Shown: positions 43,765-53,984, counted from the first letter of the stretch. The stretch: 64,000 nt of DNA from Thermodesulfovibrio aggregans (GCF_001514535.1 NZ_BCNO01000002.1:1-64000), one strand, 5' to 3'. Notes: generated from the letters alone by a model not told the origin. Program-made: numbers and translations.

Positions 43765-46134
43765 CTAAATTTTTCTTCTCTTCAATCTAAGCGAATTACT
43801 TACAACGGACACTGAACTCAGGGACATGGCAAGAGAGGCTATCATTGGATTAAGAAGTGGTCCACCCAATAAATACAAAACTCCTGCTGCTATCGGAATG
43901 CCAATTATGTTATAGATGAAAGCCCAGAAGAGGTTTTCTTTGATAGTTTTTAAGGTGAGTTTGCTCAATTTTATCAAAGATGGCACACCTTTTAAGCCAC
44001 CTTTCATAAGTGTTACATCTGCTGTATGTATTGCTATATCTGTTCCACTTCCCATTGCAATACCTATGTTTGCCTCTGCAAGAGCTGGAGCATCGTTTAT
44101 TCCATCTCCTATCATGCCAACGATTTTTCTCTCTTCAACTCTATATTTTCTCACTATTTTTGCCTTTTCATTGGGAAGAACTCCTGCGAAGTATTGTTTT
44201 ATTCCTAATTTTTCAGCAATTGCTCTGGCTGTCAGTGGATTATCTCCTGTAAGAATGGTTATTTCAATACCCATTTTTTTGAGTTCCTCTATTGTTTCGG
44301 GTGTCTCTTGTCTTATTGGATCGATGATGTAAAAAACTGCCTGCACCTTACCATCAATTGAGGCATAAACAGTGGTAGCTATATCGGAAAATATTTCTGG
44401 TAAGTTAATTTTATTCTTTTCTATTAATTTGCCGCTTCCAATTAATATATCTCTTTCAATGCCCTGTGAATCTCTTACCTTTGCTCTCACGCCACCTCCT
44501 GCAATTACCTGAAACTGCACTGGCTCCTCCAGATTAACTCCCTCTCTCATGCAGTGTCTTAAAATTGCTCTTGCAAGAGGATGTTCAGAGTATTTTTCAG
44601 CACTGCCTACAAGTCTTAAAACTTCCTTTTCAGGCATATCAAAGTATTGAACCCTGTTAACTTCAGGTTTTCCCTGAGTCAGTGTGCCTGTTTTATCTGT
44701 AAAAAGAATCTCTATCCTGTTTAGTTCTTCAAGTTTTTCCACATTTCTTAAAAGAATTCCCTCCCTGGCAGCTCTTCCTGTAGCAACCATTATTGCTGTT
44801 GGTGTTGCAAGTCCCAAAGCACAGGGGCAGGCAATGATTAATACAGCGATGGCATTTGAAAGAGCAATTGAAAGATTTCCGCCGAAAATCATCCACAGTA
44901 AAAAGGTTAATACTGCTATAGTTAGAACTGTAGGAACAAATATTGCCGAGATTTTATCTGCAAGCCTCTGAACAGGTGGTTTTCCTGTCTGTGCCTCCTG
45001 AATCAGTTTAATAATCTGACTGAGCAGCGATTCTTTTCCTACTGCCCTTGCCTCAATCCTTACAAATCCTGAAAGAACTATTGTGCCACCTATTACTCTG
45101 TCTCCTGATGTTTTATCAACCGGGATTGGTTCTCCTGTTATCATTGACTCATCTATTGAGCATGTACCATCAATAATAACACCATCAACAGGGATTTTTT
45201 CTGACTGCCTGACAATCACTATATCACCAATCTTTACCTCATCAATTGGTATCTCCATCTCCCTGCCATCTCTAAATACCAGTGCAGTCTTTGGTTGCAT
45301 CTGAATAAGCCTTTGAATTGCATCAGATGTTTTTGCCTTTGCTCTTTCTTCAAGAGTCCTTCCAAAAAGTATTAGGGTAATTATAACTGCAGAGGTTTCA
45401 AAGTAAAAGTGACTGCCTTCATGTCCGAAAAGTAGCATTGCAAGGCTGTAAAAATAGGCTGCATTTGTTCCAAGACTGACAAGACTGTTCATATTTGCCT
45501 GCCCATGCTTGAGGGCAGTGAATGCAAGCCTGTGAAATCTCCATCCTGTAATAAATTGAACAGGAGTGGTAAGCACAAGCTGAACAAAACCCTCTCGCAG
45601 AAAAGGTATATGAAACATGCTTCCAAGAAAAACAGGCAGTGTAAAGATAAAACTTATAATAAGGTCTCTTTTAAGCTTTTCAAACTCTCTCTTTTTTTCT
45701 TCAAAGGCAGATACAGTATCAGCAATCTTCTTTGCCTTTATACTAAGATTTTTTAGAGCGGACAGTATCTTAGCCTCATCAATGATTGTAGGAATATATG
45801 ATAAAACAGCATTTTTACTAACCACATCAGTTTTTACCTCTATGATTCCTTCAGTTTGAGATAGTTTTTCTTCAATAAGTCTTGCAGTATCACTGTCAAG
45901 CTCGGTTATCTGTAAATAAAGACTGGTCTTTCCTATGTCATATCCTGTTGCTCTTACAATGCTTATTAATCTGTGAATATCAACCCTATCGCTTACCTCA
46001 ATCTTTGCTTTTTCAGTGAGAAGATTTACCTCTGCATCAATGACTCCTTCAACCTTTTTTAGAGCTCTACCTACAGCCTGAGCACAGGCAGCACATGTCA
46101 TTCCTTTGATAGGGATTTCAACGGTTTTCGTCAT
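43765..46134 (-). CDS. copA: Copper-translocating P-type ATPase
   Basis: The 789-aa P1B-type ATPase has an N-terminal heavy-metal domain with GMTCAAC at 11-17, a second degenerate metal-domain-like segment without the CxxC, the intramembrane CPC in [15 protein letters not shown], phosphorylation site [11 protein letters not shown] motif SEHPLARAI and hinge TGDNPLTA and [13 protein letters not shown] with downstream NSLRLKR fits Cu(I) export. It is the first gene outside the island and its start overlaps the rlmB stop by 4 bp, so it follows rlmB in an operon; no copper regulator is adjacent. Confidence 0.92.
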   Translation of the reverse strand: MTKTVEIPIKGMTCAACAQAVGRALKKVEGVIDAEVNLLTEKAKIEVSDRVDIHRLISIVRATGYDIGKTSLYLQITELDSDTARLIEEKLSQTEGIIEVKTDVVSKNAVLSYIPTIIDEAKILSALKNLSIKAKKIADTVSAFEEKKREFEKLKRDLIISFIFTLPVFLGSMFHIPFLREGFVQLVLTTPVQFITGWRFHRLAFTALKHGQANMNSLVSLGTNAAYFYSLAMLLFGHEGSHFYFETSAVIITLILFGRTLEERAKAKTSDAIQRLIQMQPKTALVFRDGREMEIPIDEVKIGDIVIVRQSEKIPVDGVIIDGTCSIDESMITGEPIPVDKTSGDRVIGGTIVLSGFVRIEARAVGKESLLSQIIKLIQEAQTGKPPVQRLADKISAIFVPTVLTIAVLTFLLWMIFGGNLSIALSNAIAVLIIACPCALGLATPTAIMVATGRAAREGILLRNVEKLEELNRIEILFTDKTGTLTQGKPEVNRVQYFDMPEKEVLRLVGSAEKYSEHPLARAILRHCMREGVNLEEPVQFQVIAGGGVRAKVRDSQGIERDILIGSGKLIEKNKINLPEIFSDIATTVYASIDGKVQAVFYIIDPIRQETPETIEELKKMGIEITILTGDNPLTARAIAEKLGIKQYFAGVLPNEKAKIVRKYRVEERKIVGMIGDGINDAPALAEANIGIAMGSGTDIAIHTADVTLMKGGLKGVPSLIKLSKLTLKTIKENLFWAFIYNIIGIPIAAGVLYLLGGPLLNPMIASLAMSLSSVSVVSNSLRLKRRKI

Positions 46135-46871
46135 AAACTCTTTCTTTGTCTTAAAACTTCAAAGGCAATTATGCTAACAGAGTTAGAAACATTCAGGGAG
46201 TTTACTTTTCCTTTCATTGGAATTTTTACGATTTCATCACACAAAGAAAGCACTGTCTGCCTTATTCCTTTTCCTTCAGAGCCAACTACCAGAGCTGTAG
46301 GACATCTGAAATCGCATTCCCAGAAAACATCCTCGCCCTGAGCTTCAGCACCGTAGATTTTAATATCATGCTCTTTAAGAGTTCTGATTGCGTATTTGAT
46401 GTTGTTAATTTCTACAAGATTAACATGCCAGAGAGCTCCGGCAGAGGCTTTCCATGCAGAAGGGACAACTCCTACAGAGCGTCGCTCCTGATAAACTACT
46501 GCATGAATACCCGCAGCATCAGCCACTCTGCAAATGCTTCCAAAATTTTGAGGGTCTTCAACCAGATCAAGAATTAAGAAAAAGGCAGGTTCCTGTTTTT
46601 GTGATGGTATCTTAAGAGCTTCCTCAAGGGTGATAGTTCTTTTCGGTTTAACTCTGGCAACTATTCCCTGATGAACTCCCTTTGCATTTTTTTCAATAAA
46701 GCTTTCATCCACTAATTTAACAGGGATTGAGTTTTTCTCAGCAAGCTCAATTATTTCTTTAAGCTTTGAGACTCTGTTTTTCGATATGTAAATTTCCTTT
46801 AAAGCTTCCGGTATCTTGAAAGCTTCACGGACAGGATTTACGCCATAGATAATTATACTTTTACTTTCCAT
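46131..46871 (-). CDS. rlmB: 23S rRNA (guanosine-2'-O-)-methyltransferase, RlmB/TrmH family
   Basis: The 246-aa SPOUT enzyme starts [13 protein letters not shown], the substrate-binding domain of RlmB, and has the knot motifs [31 protein letters not shown] and [19 protein letters not shown]. It would methylate G2251 of 23S rRNA. It overlaps the cysS end by 19 bp and copA by 4 bp. Nothing is unusual. Confidence 0.9.
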   Translation of the reverse strand: MESKSIIIYGVNPVREAFKIPEALKEIYISKNRVSKLKEIIELAEKNSIPVKLVDESFIEKNAKGVHQGIVARVKPKRTITLEEALKIPSQKQEPAFFLILDLVEDPQNFGSICRVADAAGIHAVVYQERRSVGVVPSAWKASAGALWHVNLVEINNIKYAIRTLKEHDIKIYGAEAQGEDVFWECDFRCPTALVVGSEGKGIRQTVLSLCDEIVKIPMKGKVNSLNVSNSVSIIAFEVLRQRKSL

Positions 46872-48313
46872 ATTGTTCTTTCAGGTTTATCCTCAAGAAT
46901 AATTCCTTTTGAGAGAAGTTCCTGCCTGATGCTATCAGCTTTTTGCCAATCTTTGTTTTTTCTTGCCTGAGTTCTTTCATCAATCAATCTGTTGATATCT
47001 TCCTCTGTAATCTCTATTTTTTTAGTTTTAAGCAAATCACGATACCACTGTATCGGCGTGCGTTGAAAAAGATTTAAAATACTGCCGAGTTTCTGGATTG
47101 TTTCTTTTGAAGTAAAAAGCAAATTCAGCTCTTCTTTGCTCGATGGCTTTTTATCCATAAAGCGATTAAGTTCTTTAACGAATTCGAATATTATTCCTAA
47201 TGCTTTTGCTGTATTGAAGTCATCATCCATTGCTTTTTCAAACTCTGGTCTGAGGCTTTTAAGTTCTGAACTGATTTTGCTCAAATCTAAACTGCTCTTG
47301 TCTTTTGGCTCAACTTTTTCAAAATCTTCAATTCTCATTATTGTGCTATAAACTCTATCAAGAGTTGCTTCAGCTTCTTTAAGATACTCATGGGAAAACT
47401 CTATGGGGCTGCGGTAATGACTGGAAAGAAGAAAAAGCCTCAGAGCTTCAGCATCGTAAAGCTCAAGCAGATCCCTGATGTTGAGAACATTTCCAAGTGA
47501 TTTTGACATCTTTTCTTTGTTTATTGTAACAAAGCCATTATGAATCCAGTATTTGGCAAAGGGTTTACCGGTAAATGCCTCAGACTGGGCAATCTCATTT
47601 TCGTGATGGGGAAATATTAAGTCCGCACCACCACCATGAATGTCAAAGGTTTCACCGAGATATTTTATTGACATGGCAGAACATTCTATGTGCCATCCAG
47701 GTCTTCCTTTGCCCCAGGGTGAATCCCACCAGGGTTCACCCGGTTTTGATGCTTTCCATAGAGCAAAATCAAGGGGACTTTTTTTCCTTTCATCTACCTC
47801 AACTCTTGCACCGCTCATCAATTCATCAATCTTTTTCTTTGAAAGTTTTCCGTACTGCGGAAACTTTTCAACTGAAAAATAAACACTCTTTGCCTCACCT
47901 TCATCTACTTCATAGGCATATCCTTTTTCAACTAATTTTTGAATTATCTCTATCATCTCTTTTATGTGTTCTGTTGCCTTTGGCTCTATGTCAGCTCTTA
48001 ATATTCCAAGACGATCCATATCTTTGTAGTATTCTTCAGTATATTTCTCAGCAACTTCCTTCCAGCTTAATCCTTCTTTATTTGCTCTGTTTATGATTTT
48101 GTCATCAATATCAGTAAAATTTCTCACAAATGTGACTTCATAGCCTTTGTATCTTAAATATCTAACAATTACATCAAAAACAACAGCACTTCTTGCATGA
48201 CCAATGTGGCAGAGGTCATAAACAGTAACTCCACAGGCATAAATACCAACTTGCCTGTTATTAAGAGGTTCAAACTCTTCAACTCTGCCAGTTAGAGTAT
48301 TAAAAACTTTCAT
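46853..48313 (-). CDS. cysS: Cysteinyl-tRNA synthetase
   Basis: About 486 aa, class I synthetase with CGVTVYDLCHIGHARS (HIGH), KEKMSKSLGN (KMSKS), and zinc ligands in CGVTVYD and ECSAMS with HH in FPHHENEIAQSE. The start is taken at 48313 (MKVFNTLTG) because GGAGG lies just upstream; a frame extension to 48328 lacks a site. The order cysS-rlmB is common in many bacteria. No T-box or other leader was recognised. Confidence 0.94.
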   Translation of the reverse strand: MKVFNTLTGRVEEFEPLNNRQVGIYACGVTVYDLCHIGHARSAVVFDVIVRYLRYKGYEVTFVRNFTDIDDKIINRANKEGLSWKEVAEKYTEEYYKDMDRLGILRADIEPKATEHIKEMIEIIQKLVEKGYAYEVDEGEAKSVYFSVEKFPQYGKLSKKKIDELMSGARVEVDERKKSPLDFALWKASKPGEPWWDSPWGKGRPGWHIECSAMSIKYLGETFDIHGGGADLIFPHHENEIAQSEAFTGKPFAKYWIHNGFVTINKEKMSKSLGNVLNIRDLLELYDAEALRLFLLSSHYRSPIEFSHEYLKEAEATLDRVYSTIMRIEDFEKVEPKDKSSLDLSKISSELKSLRPEFEKAMDDDFNTAKALGIIFEFVKELNRFMDKKPSSKEELNLLFTSKETIQKLGSILNLFQRTPIQWYRDLLKTKKIEITEEDINRLIDERTQARKNKDWQKADSIRQELLSKGIILEDKPERTIWKVKV

Positions 48314-48346
48314 CCTTTCCTCCAGCACTTAGTTTATTGCCTAATT

Positions 48347-50242
48347 TTAACTTAATTCCTTAAATCTTTCCCAATCAGTGTGGGGTAAAAAGAGCGCTGA
48401 AACATATTCATCCATAAATCTCTTTGACCTTGAAAGATCAATGTATGTCATCTTTTTAGCAATCTCCTCTGCAGTTTCTCTTAGTTGTCTGCTTAAGAGA
48501 CACAAAATAGCGCCTGTCAGGGAAGTGTTACCTAAAAATACGAATCTTTCCTCAGCAAGATTTGGAAGCATACCTATTTTTACAGCCTTTTTCACATCAA
48601 GAAACTCTCCAAATCCTCCTGCAATATAAACTTTTTTTAATTCTTTTTCCTGTATCCCCAGCTCTTCAAGAAGAGTTGAAATCCCAGCATAAATAGCAGC
48701 CTTTGCTCTTATAATGTTGTCAATATCTGATTGGGTTATGTAGCAATCCGAAGAAATAACGAATCTTATCTCCTCATCCTCTTCTTTGAACCCTGAACCT
48801 TGAATCGCCCGAAGGGCGGTTGAATCACCCGCAGGGTTGCGGGCGGTTGAATCGCCGTAAGGCGGTTGCACTTTGAACTTTATATGTTTGGACTTATCAA
48901 CAATTAGCTTTCCTTTCTGATCAACAACTCCGCTCATGAAAAGTTCTGATAAAATATCTATCATCCCACTTCCGCATATTCCTCTTGGAGGCACATTACC
49001 TATAACTTTAAATTCAAAACTATCGTTTTCCCGTTGATATCTAAAAACCTCTACTGCTCCCTCAGTTGCTCTCATTCCACAGCTTATTCCACTTCCTTCA
49101 AAACATGGTCCTGCAGATGTTGATGCTGTAACAAGAAAATCTCTATTACCAACCACAATTTCACCATTTGTTCCTATGTCAATAAACAAAGATAACTCTT
49201 CATTTTCATAAAGCCCTGATGCAAGCACTCCTGCAACAATATCTCCTCCTACATAACCAGCAACAGAGGGAATTGTGTATACAGGTATCTGCGAATCTGC
49301 TGAAAGTCTGGCATCAGAAACTCTCCATACTGGATAATGATTCAGTGTAGGGATGTAAGGCTCCTGCCTTATATACTTTGGATTAATTCCCCAGAAAAGA
49401 TGACACATTGTAGTATTGCCAGACAGTGTAACATAATAAATTCTGCCTTCTTTATTCCTCATTGAAACAGTATTTAAGAGAGCATTTATATCGTCAACAA
49501 TACACTTTCTTAAAATATTAAGTCCTTCAGGTTTTTCCTCTGCATAAACAATTCTCGTAATTACATCATCTCCGTAATTAATCTGAGAGTTATAACATGT
49601 AGCAACATCAACAATTCTTCCTTCTTCAAGATCCACCAAAGCCAGTGCTACTGTAGTAGTTCCAATATCTACAGCAACTCCGTAGATCTTTTTTGAATCT
49701 GAGACAAAGTCGATAATTTCATCATCTGTTATGGCTAAACTGACATGCCAGTTGTTTTGTCTTAAAAAATCTGAAAGTTGACAGGCAAGTTTCCTTGATA
49801 TTGATAAATCTTTGCCAGCTGCCTGTTTTAGTCTTTCAAAGTCTGCCTGAGAATCAATATCAGGTGGTTGTATTTTTAAGTTTACTCTTTTTACCAATGG
49901 ATTAAGCTCAATGGTTTTGAATATCTTTTCTATAATTTTTTCATTTGCAAGGGCTATTCTTTCAGAAACTGTGATTAACTGATGTGGCAATTCAATGAAG
50001 ATGTCGCTTTGAGGAAAACTCTGGCAGGCAAGAACAAAACCTTCAGATTTTTCATTTTCTGATATACCAAAGAAGGAAGTTGATTTTACTTTTCCCTCTA
50101 AAATTTTAATCTTACACCTTCCACAACTTCCTTTTCCACCACAGGATGCAGGAACATATACTGAATGATTCTGTAAAATCTGAAGAAGGCTTTCATCTTT
50201 TCCTTCAAAGACTTCACCACGATTTGTTCTTATTTTATACAT
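48347..50242 (-). CDS. Ferredoxin-ASKHA protein (RACo-like, DUF4445)
   Basis: The 631-aa protein has an N-terminal [2Fe-2S] domain with C34, C40, C43 and C73 (ASCGGKGSCGRCKIKI), then an ASKHA ATPase domain with VAVDIGTTTVALALVD, LSGNTTMCHLF, LFIDIGTNGEIVVG and IAGGFGEFLDVKKA. Such proteins reductively activate corrinoid proteins (RACo). No corrinoid protein or methyltransferase gene is nearby. Residues near 465-495 are an in-frame insertion of a repetitive element (48785-48880), in a region that is probably a surface loop. Confidence 0.85.
   Translation of the reverse strand: MYKIRTNRGEVFEGKDESLLQILQNHSVYVPASCGGKGSCGRCKIKILEGKVKSTSFFGISENEKSEGFVLACQSFPQSDIFIELPHQLITVSERIALANEKIIEKIFKTIELNPLVKRVNLKIQPPDIDSQADFERLKQAAGKDLSISRKLACQLSDFLRQNNWHVSLAITDDEIIDFVSDSKKIYGVAVDIGTTTVALALVDLEEGRIVDVATCYNSQINYGDDVITRIVYAEEKPEGLNILRKCIVDDINALLNTVSMRNKEGRIYYVTLSGNTTMCHLFWGINPKYIRQEPYIPTLNHYPVWRVSDARLSADSQIPVYTIPSVAGYVGGDIVAGVLASGLYENEELSLFIDIGTNGEIVVGNRDFLVTASTSAGPCFEGSGISCGMRATEGAVEVFRYQRENDSFEFKVIGNVPPRGICGSGMIDILSELFMSGVVDQKGKLIVDKSKHIKFKVQPPYGDSTARNPAGDSTALRAIQGSGFKEEDEEIRFVISSDCYITQSDIDNIIRAKAAIYAGISTLLEELGIQEKELKKVYIAGGFGEFLDVKKAVKIGMLPNLAEERFVFLGNTSLTGAILCLLSRQLRETAEEIAKKMTYIDLSRSKRFMDEYVSALFLPHTDWERFKELS
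48785..48880 (-). repeat. In-frame triple hairpin repeat inside the RACo-like gene
   Basis: On the plus strand TTGAATC recurs three times, each followed by a short, different stem-loop: GCCC-gaa-GGGC, CCCGC-agggtt-GCGGG and GCC-gtaa-GGC. The stems vary but stay self-complementary. The flanks share CCTTCGGGCGATTCAAGG with a repeat in the neighbouring GT9 gene (50612-50647). It encodes GDST, GDST and AIQGS peptides and keeps the frame. Confidence 0.75.
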
Positions 50243-50259
50243 GATTTTAAAATTATATC

Positions 50260-51132
50260 ATGAAAGCTCTTGTTTATCGCATGGGAGGATTGGGAGACAG
50301 TCTTCTTGTCTATCCGGTGCTTGAGATTCTAACAAATAAGGGATATGAACTAACTGTCTGGGGAAATCCTGAATACTTCAAGCTCGCGGTGAGGGCTGGT
50401 TTCTGTAAAAGGGTAATATTTTATCAACCAAAAGAAGATTTTGATTTGAAAATAGTTTTTTCAAAAAACAGAGAACTTCTCAACAGTAATAGCTCAATCC
50501 ATATTAATCCAATTCCTGAAGAGAAAATCTGGGTAGTGGATTACTATTTGAAAAAACTTGGACTTGAAAATGAAAAGTTTTCTAAAACTCTTCCATTAGC
50601 CCATCAGCCTTCGGCGATTCAAGGTTCAAAGTTCAAGGTTCAAGATGGAAAGTTATGCATTGTTCATCCGGGCAGTGGTTCAAAAAAGAAAAATACTGAT
50701 TTGACTTTTTTCTTTGAGTTAGAAAAATTTTTAAAAAAATCGGGCTTTGATGTTCTCTATATTGTCGGACCAGCAGAAGTAGAATTCACAAATATATTCA
50801 AAAACTCAGTTTACATTGAAGACTCTCTGGAAATTGCAAATACTCTTCTTAAAGCAAATCTTTATATCGGACTTGACAGCGGAGTAAGTCATCTAAGTAG
50901 CTATCTCGGAGTTCCTTCAATTATTATCTTCGGACCAACAGACCCTGAAGTGTGGCATCCAATTGGTGAGAATTATATAATAATTCGTTATGAAGGCTGC
51001 AAACCCTGTTTTCCTAATGTATGTGAAGATAGAAGATGCCTAAACCCGGATTTTTTAATCTCAGAGTTCTGCAAATATGTCAAAAAGCTTGAAGTTTCTC
51101 AAGCTCAAATAATGGGCATAAAGAATCAATAG
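50260..51132 (+). CDS. Glycosyltransferase family 9 (heptosyltransferase-like)
   Basis: The 290-aa protein starts KALVYRMGGLGDSLLVYPVLE, the GT9 N-terminal signature, and has LCIVHPGSGSKKKN and LKANLYIGLDSGVSHLSSYLGVPSIIIFGPT for ADP-heptose-like donor binding. It is divergent from the RACo-like gene and is likely an LPS core enzyme. Between the two Rossmann halves AIQGSKFKVQDGK is encoded by a repeat also found in the RACo-like gene. Its last 72 bases overlap the SapC gene convergently. Confidence 0.85.
   Translation: MKALVYRMGGLGDSLLVYPVLEILTNKGYELTVWGNPEYFKLAVRAGFCKRVIFYQPKEDFDLKIVFSKNRELLNSNSSIHINPIPEEKIWVVDYYLKKLGLENEKFSKTLPLAHQPSAIQGSKFKVQDGKLCIVHPGSGSKKKNTDLTFFFELEKFLKKSGFDVLYIVGPAEVEFTNIFKNSVYIEDSLEIANTLLKANLYIGLDSGVSHLSSYLGVPSIIIFGPTDPEVWHPIGENYIIIRYEGCKPCFPNVCEDRRCLNPDFLISEFCKYVKKLEVSQAQIMGIKNQ
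50612..50647 (+). repeat. In-frame repeat unit inside the GT9 gene
   Basis: GGCGATTCAAGGTTCAAAG, preceded by CCTTC and followed by TTCAAGGTTCAAGATGG, matches the minus strand of 48781-48812 with a few changes. Both copies are translated in the same frame as AIQGS-x-FK, though the host genes are unrelated and on opposite strands. Confidence 0.7.
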
Positions 51133-51756
51133 ATAACCTTTTGAGTTGATATTATAGAGTTTTTCAGGTAGAATTTTTGATAAATTCTCAACATTTGCCA
51201 TTAACATATTGCGAAACTGCATTTTCCCAAGCTTTGTATCGACATCAAGGTCAAACTGTTTCAACAATCCAAGCTCAAGAAGTTCTTTTGAACACTCCTC
51301 TGCATCATGAAAATCTCTTGCAAGTTCTGTAAGTCCCTGCTTAATTTTTGAGAAAAACTCTGTATCACTGCCTTCATCATCAAAGATTCTCTCTCCGTAA
51401 TCGGAGGAGTAAACCTCATCAAAAATAATGGTGTATTCATCACCTTCTTTAAAAACTCCGAAAGGATAATGTTTACAAACATTTGGCACTACATCAACCT
51501 TCCATGTTCCGTCTTTCTTTAAATATACGTTTTTGCCATTAATCCCTGTAACAGCAAATGGAAAAACTTCTCTATCCTGAGTGCCGAACATGACAGGATA
51601 ATACATGGTGGCAGATAAAATCTCTGAGTAAGTAAGAGGAACCACTTCAACATCTGCCATATATGAATAGTTTTCAGGCATTTTTACTTTTAGATCTCTA
51701 TGAACCGTACTGTCTAATGCAACAGCTTTTTTGAATGCCTTCATTATTGCTTTCAT
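51061..51756 (-). CDS. SapC family protein
   Basis: The 231-aa protein has the SapC pattern: VPLTYSEILSATMYYPVMFG, FPFAVTGINGKNVYL and YPFGVFKEGDEYTIIFDE. SapC proteins take their name from a Campylobacter S-layer-associated operon; their exact function is unsettled. It is monocistronic, with a strong ribosome-binding site (AAGGAGG). It is transcribed divergently from the vorB-like gene, with the two promoters sharing a 110-bp gap. No signal peptide is seen. Confidence 0.8.
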   Translation of the reverse strand: MKAIMKAFKKAVALDSTVHRDLKVKMPENYSYMADVEVVPLTYSEILSATMYYPVMFGTQDREVFPFAVTGINGKNVYLKKDGTWKVDVVPNVCKHYPFGVFKEGDEYTIIFDEVYSSDYGERIFDDEGSDTEFFSKIKQGLTELARDFHDAEECSKELLELGLLKQFDLDVDTKLGKMQFRNMLMANVENLSKILPEKLYNINSKGYLLILYAHYLSLRNFKLFDIFAEL

Positions 51757-51803
51757 TTTGACCTCCTTGCAAAAAGTTTCTAAATTATAGCATAAAACTT
51801 TTC

Positions 51804-51833
51804 TTGACAGTGTATTTTATAAACGAGTATAAA
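51804..51833 (+). promoter_or_regulatory. Sigma-70-type promoter of the oxidoreductase gene
   Basis: TTGACA (51804-51809), an 18-bp spacer and TATAAA (51828-51833) lie 36 bp before the ATG at 51870. On the other strand TATAAT (complement of 51784-51789) may serve sapC, so the two promoters are nearly back to back. Confidence 0.6.
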
Positions 51834-51869
51834 ATATAATATTGTTAAAACACTTTGAAAGGAGTTCCT

Positions 51870-52946
51870 ATGAATAAAGTTCTGATGAAAGGAAACGAAG
51901 CTGTAGCAGAGGCTGCAATTAAGGCTGGTTTAAAATTTTATGCAGGATATCCAATTACCCCTCAAAATGAAATTCCAGAATACTTATCAAAAAGACTACC
52001 AGAGGTAGGAGGGGTATTTATTCAGGCTGAAAGCGAGATTGCAGCGGCAAACATGATTTATGGTGCATCTGCCTGCGGCGTAAGAGTAATGACTTCTTCA
52101 AGTTCACCCGGTATTAGCTTAAAACAAGAGGCAATATCATATATGGCTTCAGCAGAACTGCCTGCAGTTATTGTTAATATGATGCGTGGTGGACCAGGGC
52201 TTGGCAATATTTCAGGAAGTCAGGCAGACTACTTTCAGGCAGTAAAAGGTGGCGGGCATGGAGATTACAGGCTTCTTGTTTACGCACCTTTCAGTGTTCA
52301 GGAACTCTGGGACTACACAATACTTGCCTTTGAAAAAGCTGATGAATGGAGAAATCCTGTTATGATTCTTGGAGATGGTGTTATTGCACAGATGATGGAA
52401 CCTGTAATACCAAAAGTTCCTGAGTTAAAATTCTTTGATAAAACTTCATGGGCGTTAACAGGTGCAAAAGGAAGACCTTCGAGATTTATAAGAACTCTTT
52501 TAATGGCTGAGGGAGAGCTTGAAAAACATAACTGGAAACTTCAGGAAAAGTATCAGAGATGGAAAGAAAAGGAAGTTAGGTATGAGACTTACTTTCTTGA
52601 TGACGCAGAGGTTGTGGTTGTAGCCTTTGGTTCTGCTGCAAGAATCACTCTCTCTGCAATCAGAAGACTGAGACAGGAAGGTTTAAAAATCGGACTTCTA
52701 AGACCTATAACTCTTTTTCCATTTCCTGAAGAGCCAGTAAGACAGCTTGCTCAGGAAATAGAGAGATTTATTGTTGTTGAGTTCAATGTAGGGCAGATGG
52801 TTGAAGATGTAAAGCTTGCAGTAAATGGAATGGCAGAAGTTTATCTCTACGGAAGACCTGGAGGAAGCATAGTAACAGCAGAAGATGTCTATGATGCTCT
52901 TGCTAAATATACAGTTAGTGAAAAAGTTTATGTAACTGTAAAATAA
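51870..52946 (+). CDS. 2-oxoacid:ferredoxin oxidoreductase alpha subunit (VorB/KorA-like), orphan
   Basis: The 358-aa protein has the alpha-subunit layout: NEAVAEAAIKAGLKFYAGYPITPQNEIPEYL, SEIAAANMIYGAS, TSSSSPGISLKQEAISYM and a C-terminal VVVAFGSAARITLSAI with RPITLFPFPEEPV. It would form the non-TPP half of a 2-oxoglutarate or branched-chain 2-oxoacid oxidoreductase. The start is at 51870 because AAAGGAG precedes it. The usual neighbours, TPP-binding beta, gamma and ferredoxin subunits, are absent; an MscS gene follows after 3 bp. Confidence 0.85.
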   Translation: MNKVLMKGNEAVAEAAIKAGLKFYAGYPITPQNEIPEYLSKRLPEVGGVFIQAESEIAAANMIYGASACGVRVMTSSSSPGISLKQEAISYMASAELPAVIVNMMRGGPGLGNISGSQADYFQAVKGGGHGDYRLLVYAPFSVQELWDYTILAFEKADEWRNPVMILGDGVIAQMMEPVIPKVPELKFFDKTSWALTGAKGRPSRFIRTLLMAEGELEKHNWKLQEKYQRWKEKEVRYETYFLDDAEVVVVAFGSAARITLSAIRRLRQEGLKIGLLRPITLFPFPEEPVRQLAQEIERFIVVEFNVGQMVEDVKLAVNGMAEVYLYGRPGGSIVTAEDVYDALAKYTVSEKVYVTVK

Positions 52947-52949
52947 CTC

Positions 52950-53984
52950 ATGAATATTGAAAAACTAGCGATTTCCTCTGCTGTAGTATTAGCTTCAGCA
53001 GGGGTTTTACTGTTTGCAAGATTTTTTCTGTTTAAAATACTTCATCAGTGGGCTAAAAGGACAAAAACAGGCATAGATGATGTAATAATCAACACAATCA
53101 AGCTTCCTTCCATATTTTGGTGCATTGGAATAGCCCTTTACATTGGAATTGAAAGCTCAGAAATTCCCTCAAAGTATACTTTGTATGTAATTAAAGCAAT
53201 TCATGTTCTGATAATTCTATCAATCACTGTAGCTGCTGCCAATCTCGTTAACAGACTCTTTATTCAGTATGTGGAACGTTCAACTGTTTCTGTTCAATCA
53301 ACAGGTCTTTTAAATACAATAATAAAAGGTGCTGTTTATTTAATCGGTTTTATAATAATTCTTAACATCTTCGGTATTTCTATTGCACCCTTGATAACCG
53401 CACTTGGTATAGGAGGTCTTGCGGTTGCTCTGGCACTTAAAGACACCCTTGAAAATCTCTTTGCTGGAATACACATCATGGCAGAAAAAACAATAAGAGT
53501 TGGAGATTTCGTTCGTCTTGAGACAGGACAGGAAGGATATGTAGAGGATATCTCGTGGAGAACAACAAGAATACGGATGCTTCCAAATAACATGATAATA
53601 ATACCAAACAGCAAGCTTGCCCAGAGCATTGTGGTAAACTACTTTCTTCCTGAAAAAAGAATGTCTCTGCAGATTCCTATAAGTGTAAGCTATTCAGCAG
53701 ACCCTGAAAAGGTTGAGAAATTATTACTTGAAGAAGTTAAAAAAGCTGTTGAAGAAATCCCAGGTCTGCTAAGGGAACCTGAACCCATGGTAAGATTTAT
53801 CCCTGGTTTTGGGGAAAGTTCCCTTGATTTTACCCTCGTTTGTCATATTGAGGATATATCCTATCAGTTTCCCATACAGCATGAACTAAGAAAAAGAATA
53901 TTTAAACGCTTTCAAGAAGAAGGCATTGAAATACCCTTCCCTCAGAGAGTTGTCTGGCTTAAAAATGAAAGTTCATCTACTTAG
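52950..53984 (+). CDS. mscS: Small-conductance mechanosensitive channel (MscS family)
   Basis: The 344-aa protein has four or so membrane helices and the MscS pore and beta domain: GIGGLAVALALKDTLENLFAGIHIMAEKTIRVGDFV, then YVEDISWRTTRIRMLPNNMIIIPNSKLAQS. It sits 3 bp behind the oxidoreductase gene, presumably co-transcribed. Start is ATG at 52950. The window also holds an MscL-family gene. Confidence 0.9.
   Translation: MNIEKLAISSAVVLASAGVLLFARFFLFKILHQWAKRTKTGIDDVIINTIKLPSIFWCIGIALYIGIESSEIPSKYTLYVIKAIHVLIILSITVAAANLVNRLFIQYVERSTVSVQSTGLLNTIIKGAVYLIGFIIILNIFGISIAPLITALGIGGLAVALALKDTLENLFAGIHIMAEKTIRVGDFVRLETGQEGYVEDISWRTTRIRMLPNNMIIIPNSKLAQSIVVNYFLPEKRMSLQIPISVSYSADPEKVEKLLLEEVKKAVEEIPGLLREPEPMVRFIPGFGESSLDFTLVCHIEDISYQFPIQHELRKRIFKRFQEEGIEIPFPQRVVWLKNESSST

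Noticed and set aside
48313-48346. T-box or riboswitch before cysS
   Set aside because: The gap to the upstream gene is only about 30 bases, with no room for such a leader.
48785-48880. Rho-independent terminators or an attenuator at the hairpin cluster
   Set aside because: The hairpins lie well inside an intact coding frame and lack T-runs, so an in-frame repeat insertion explains them better.
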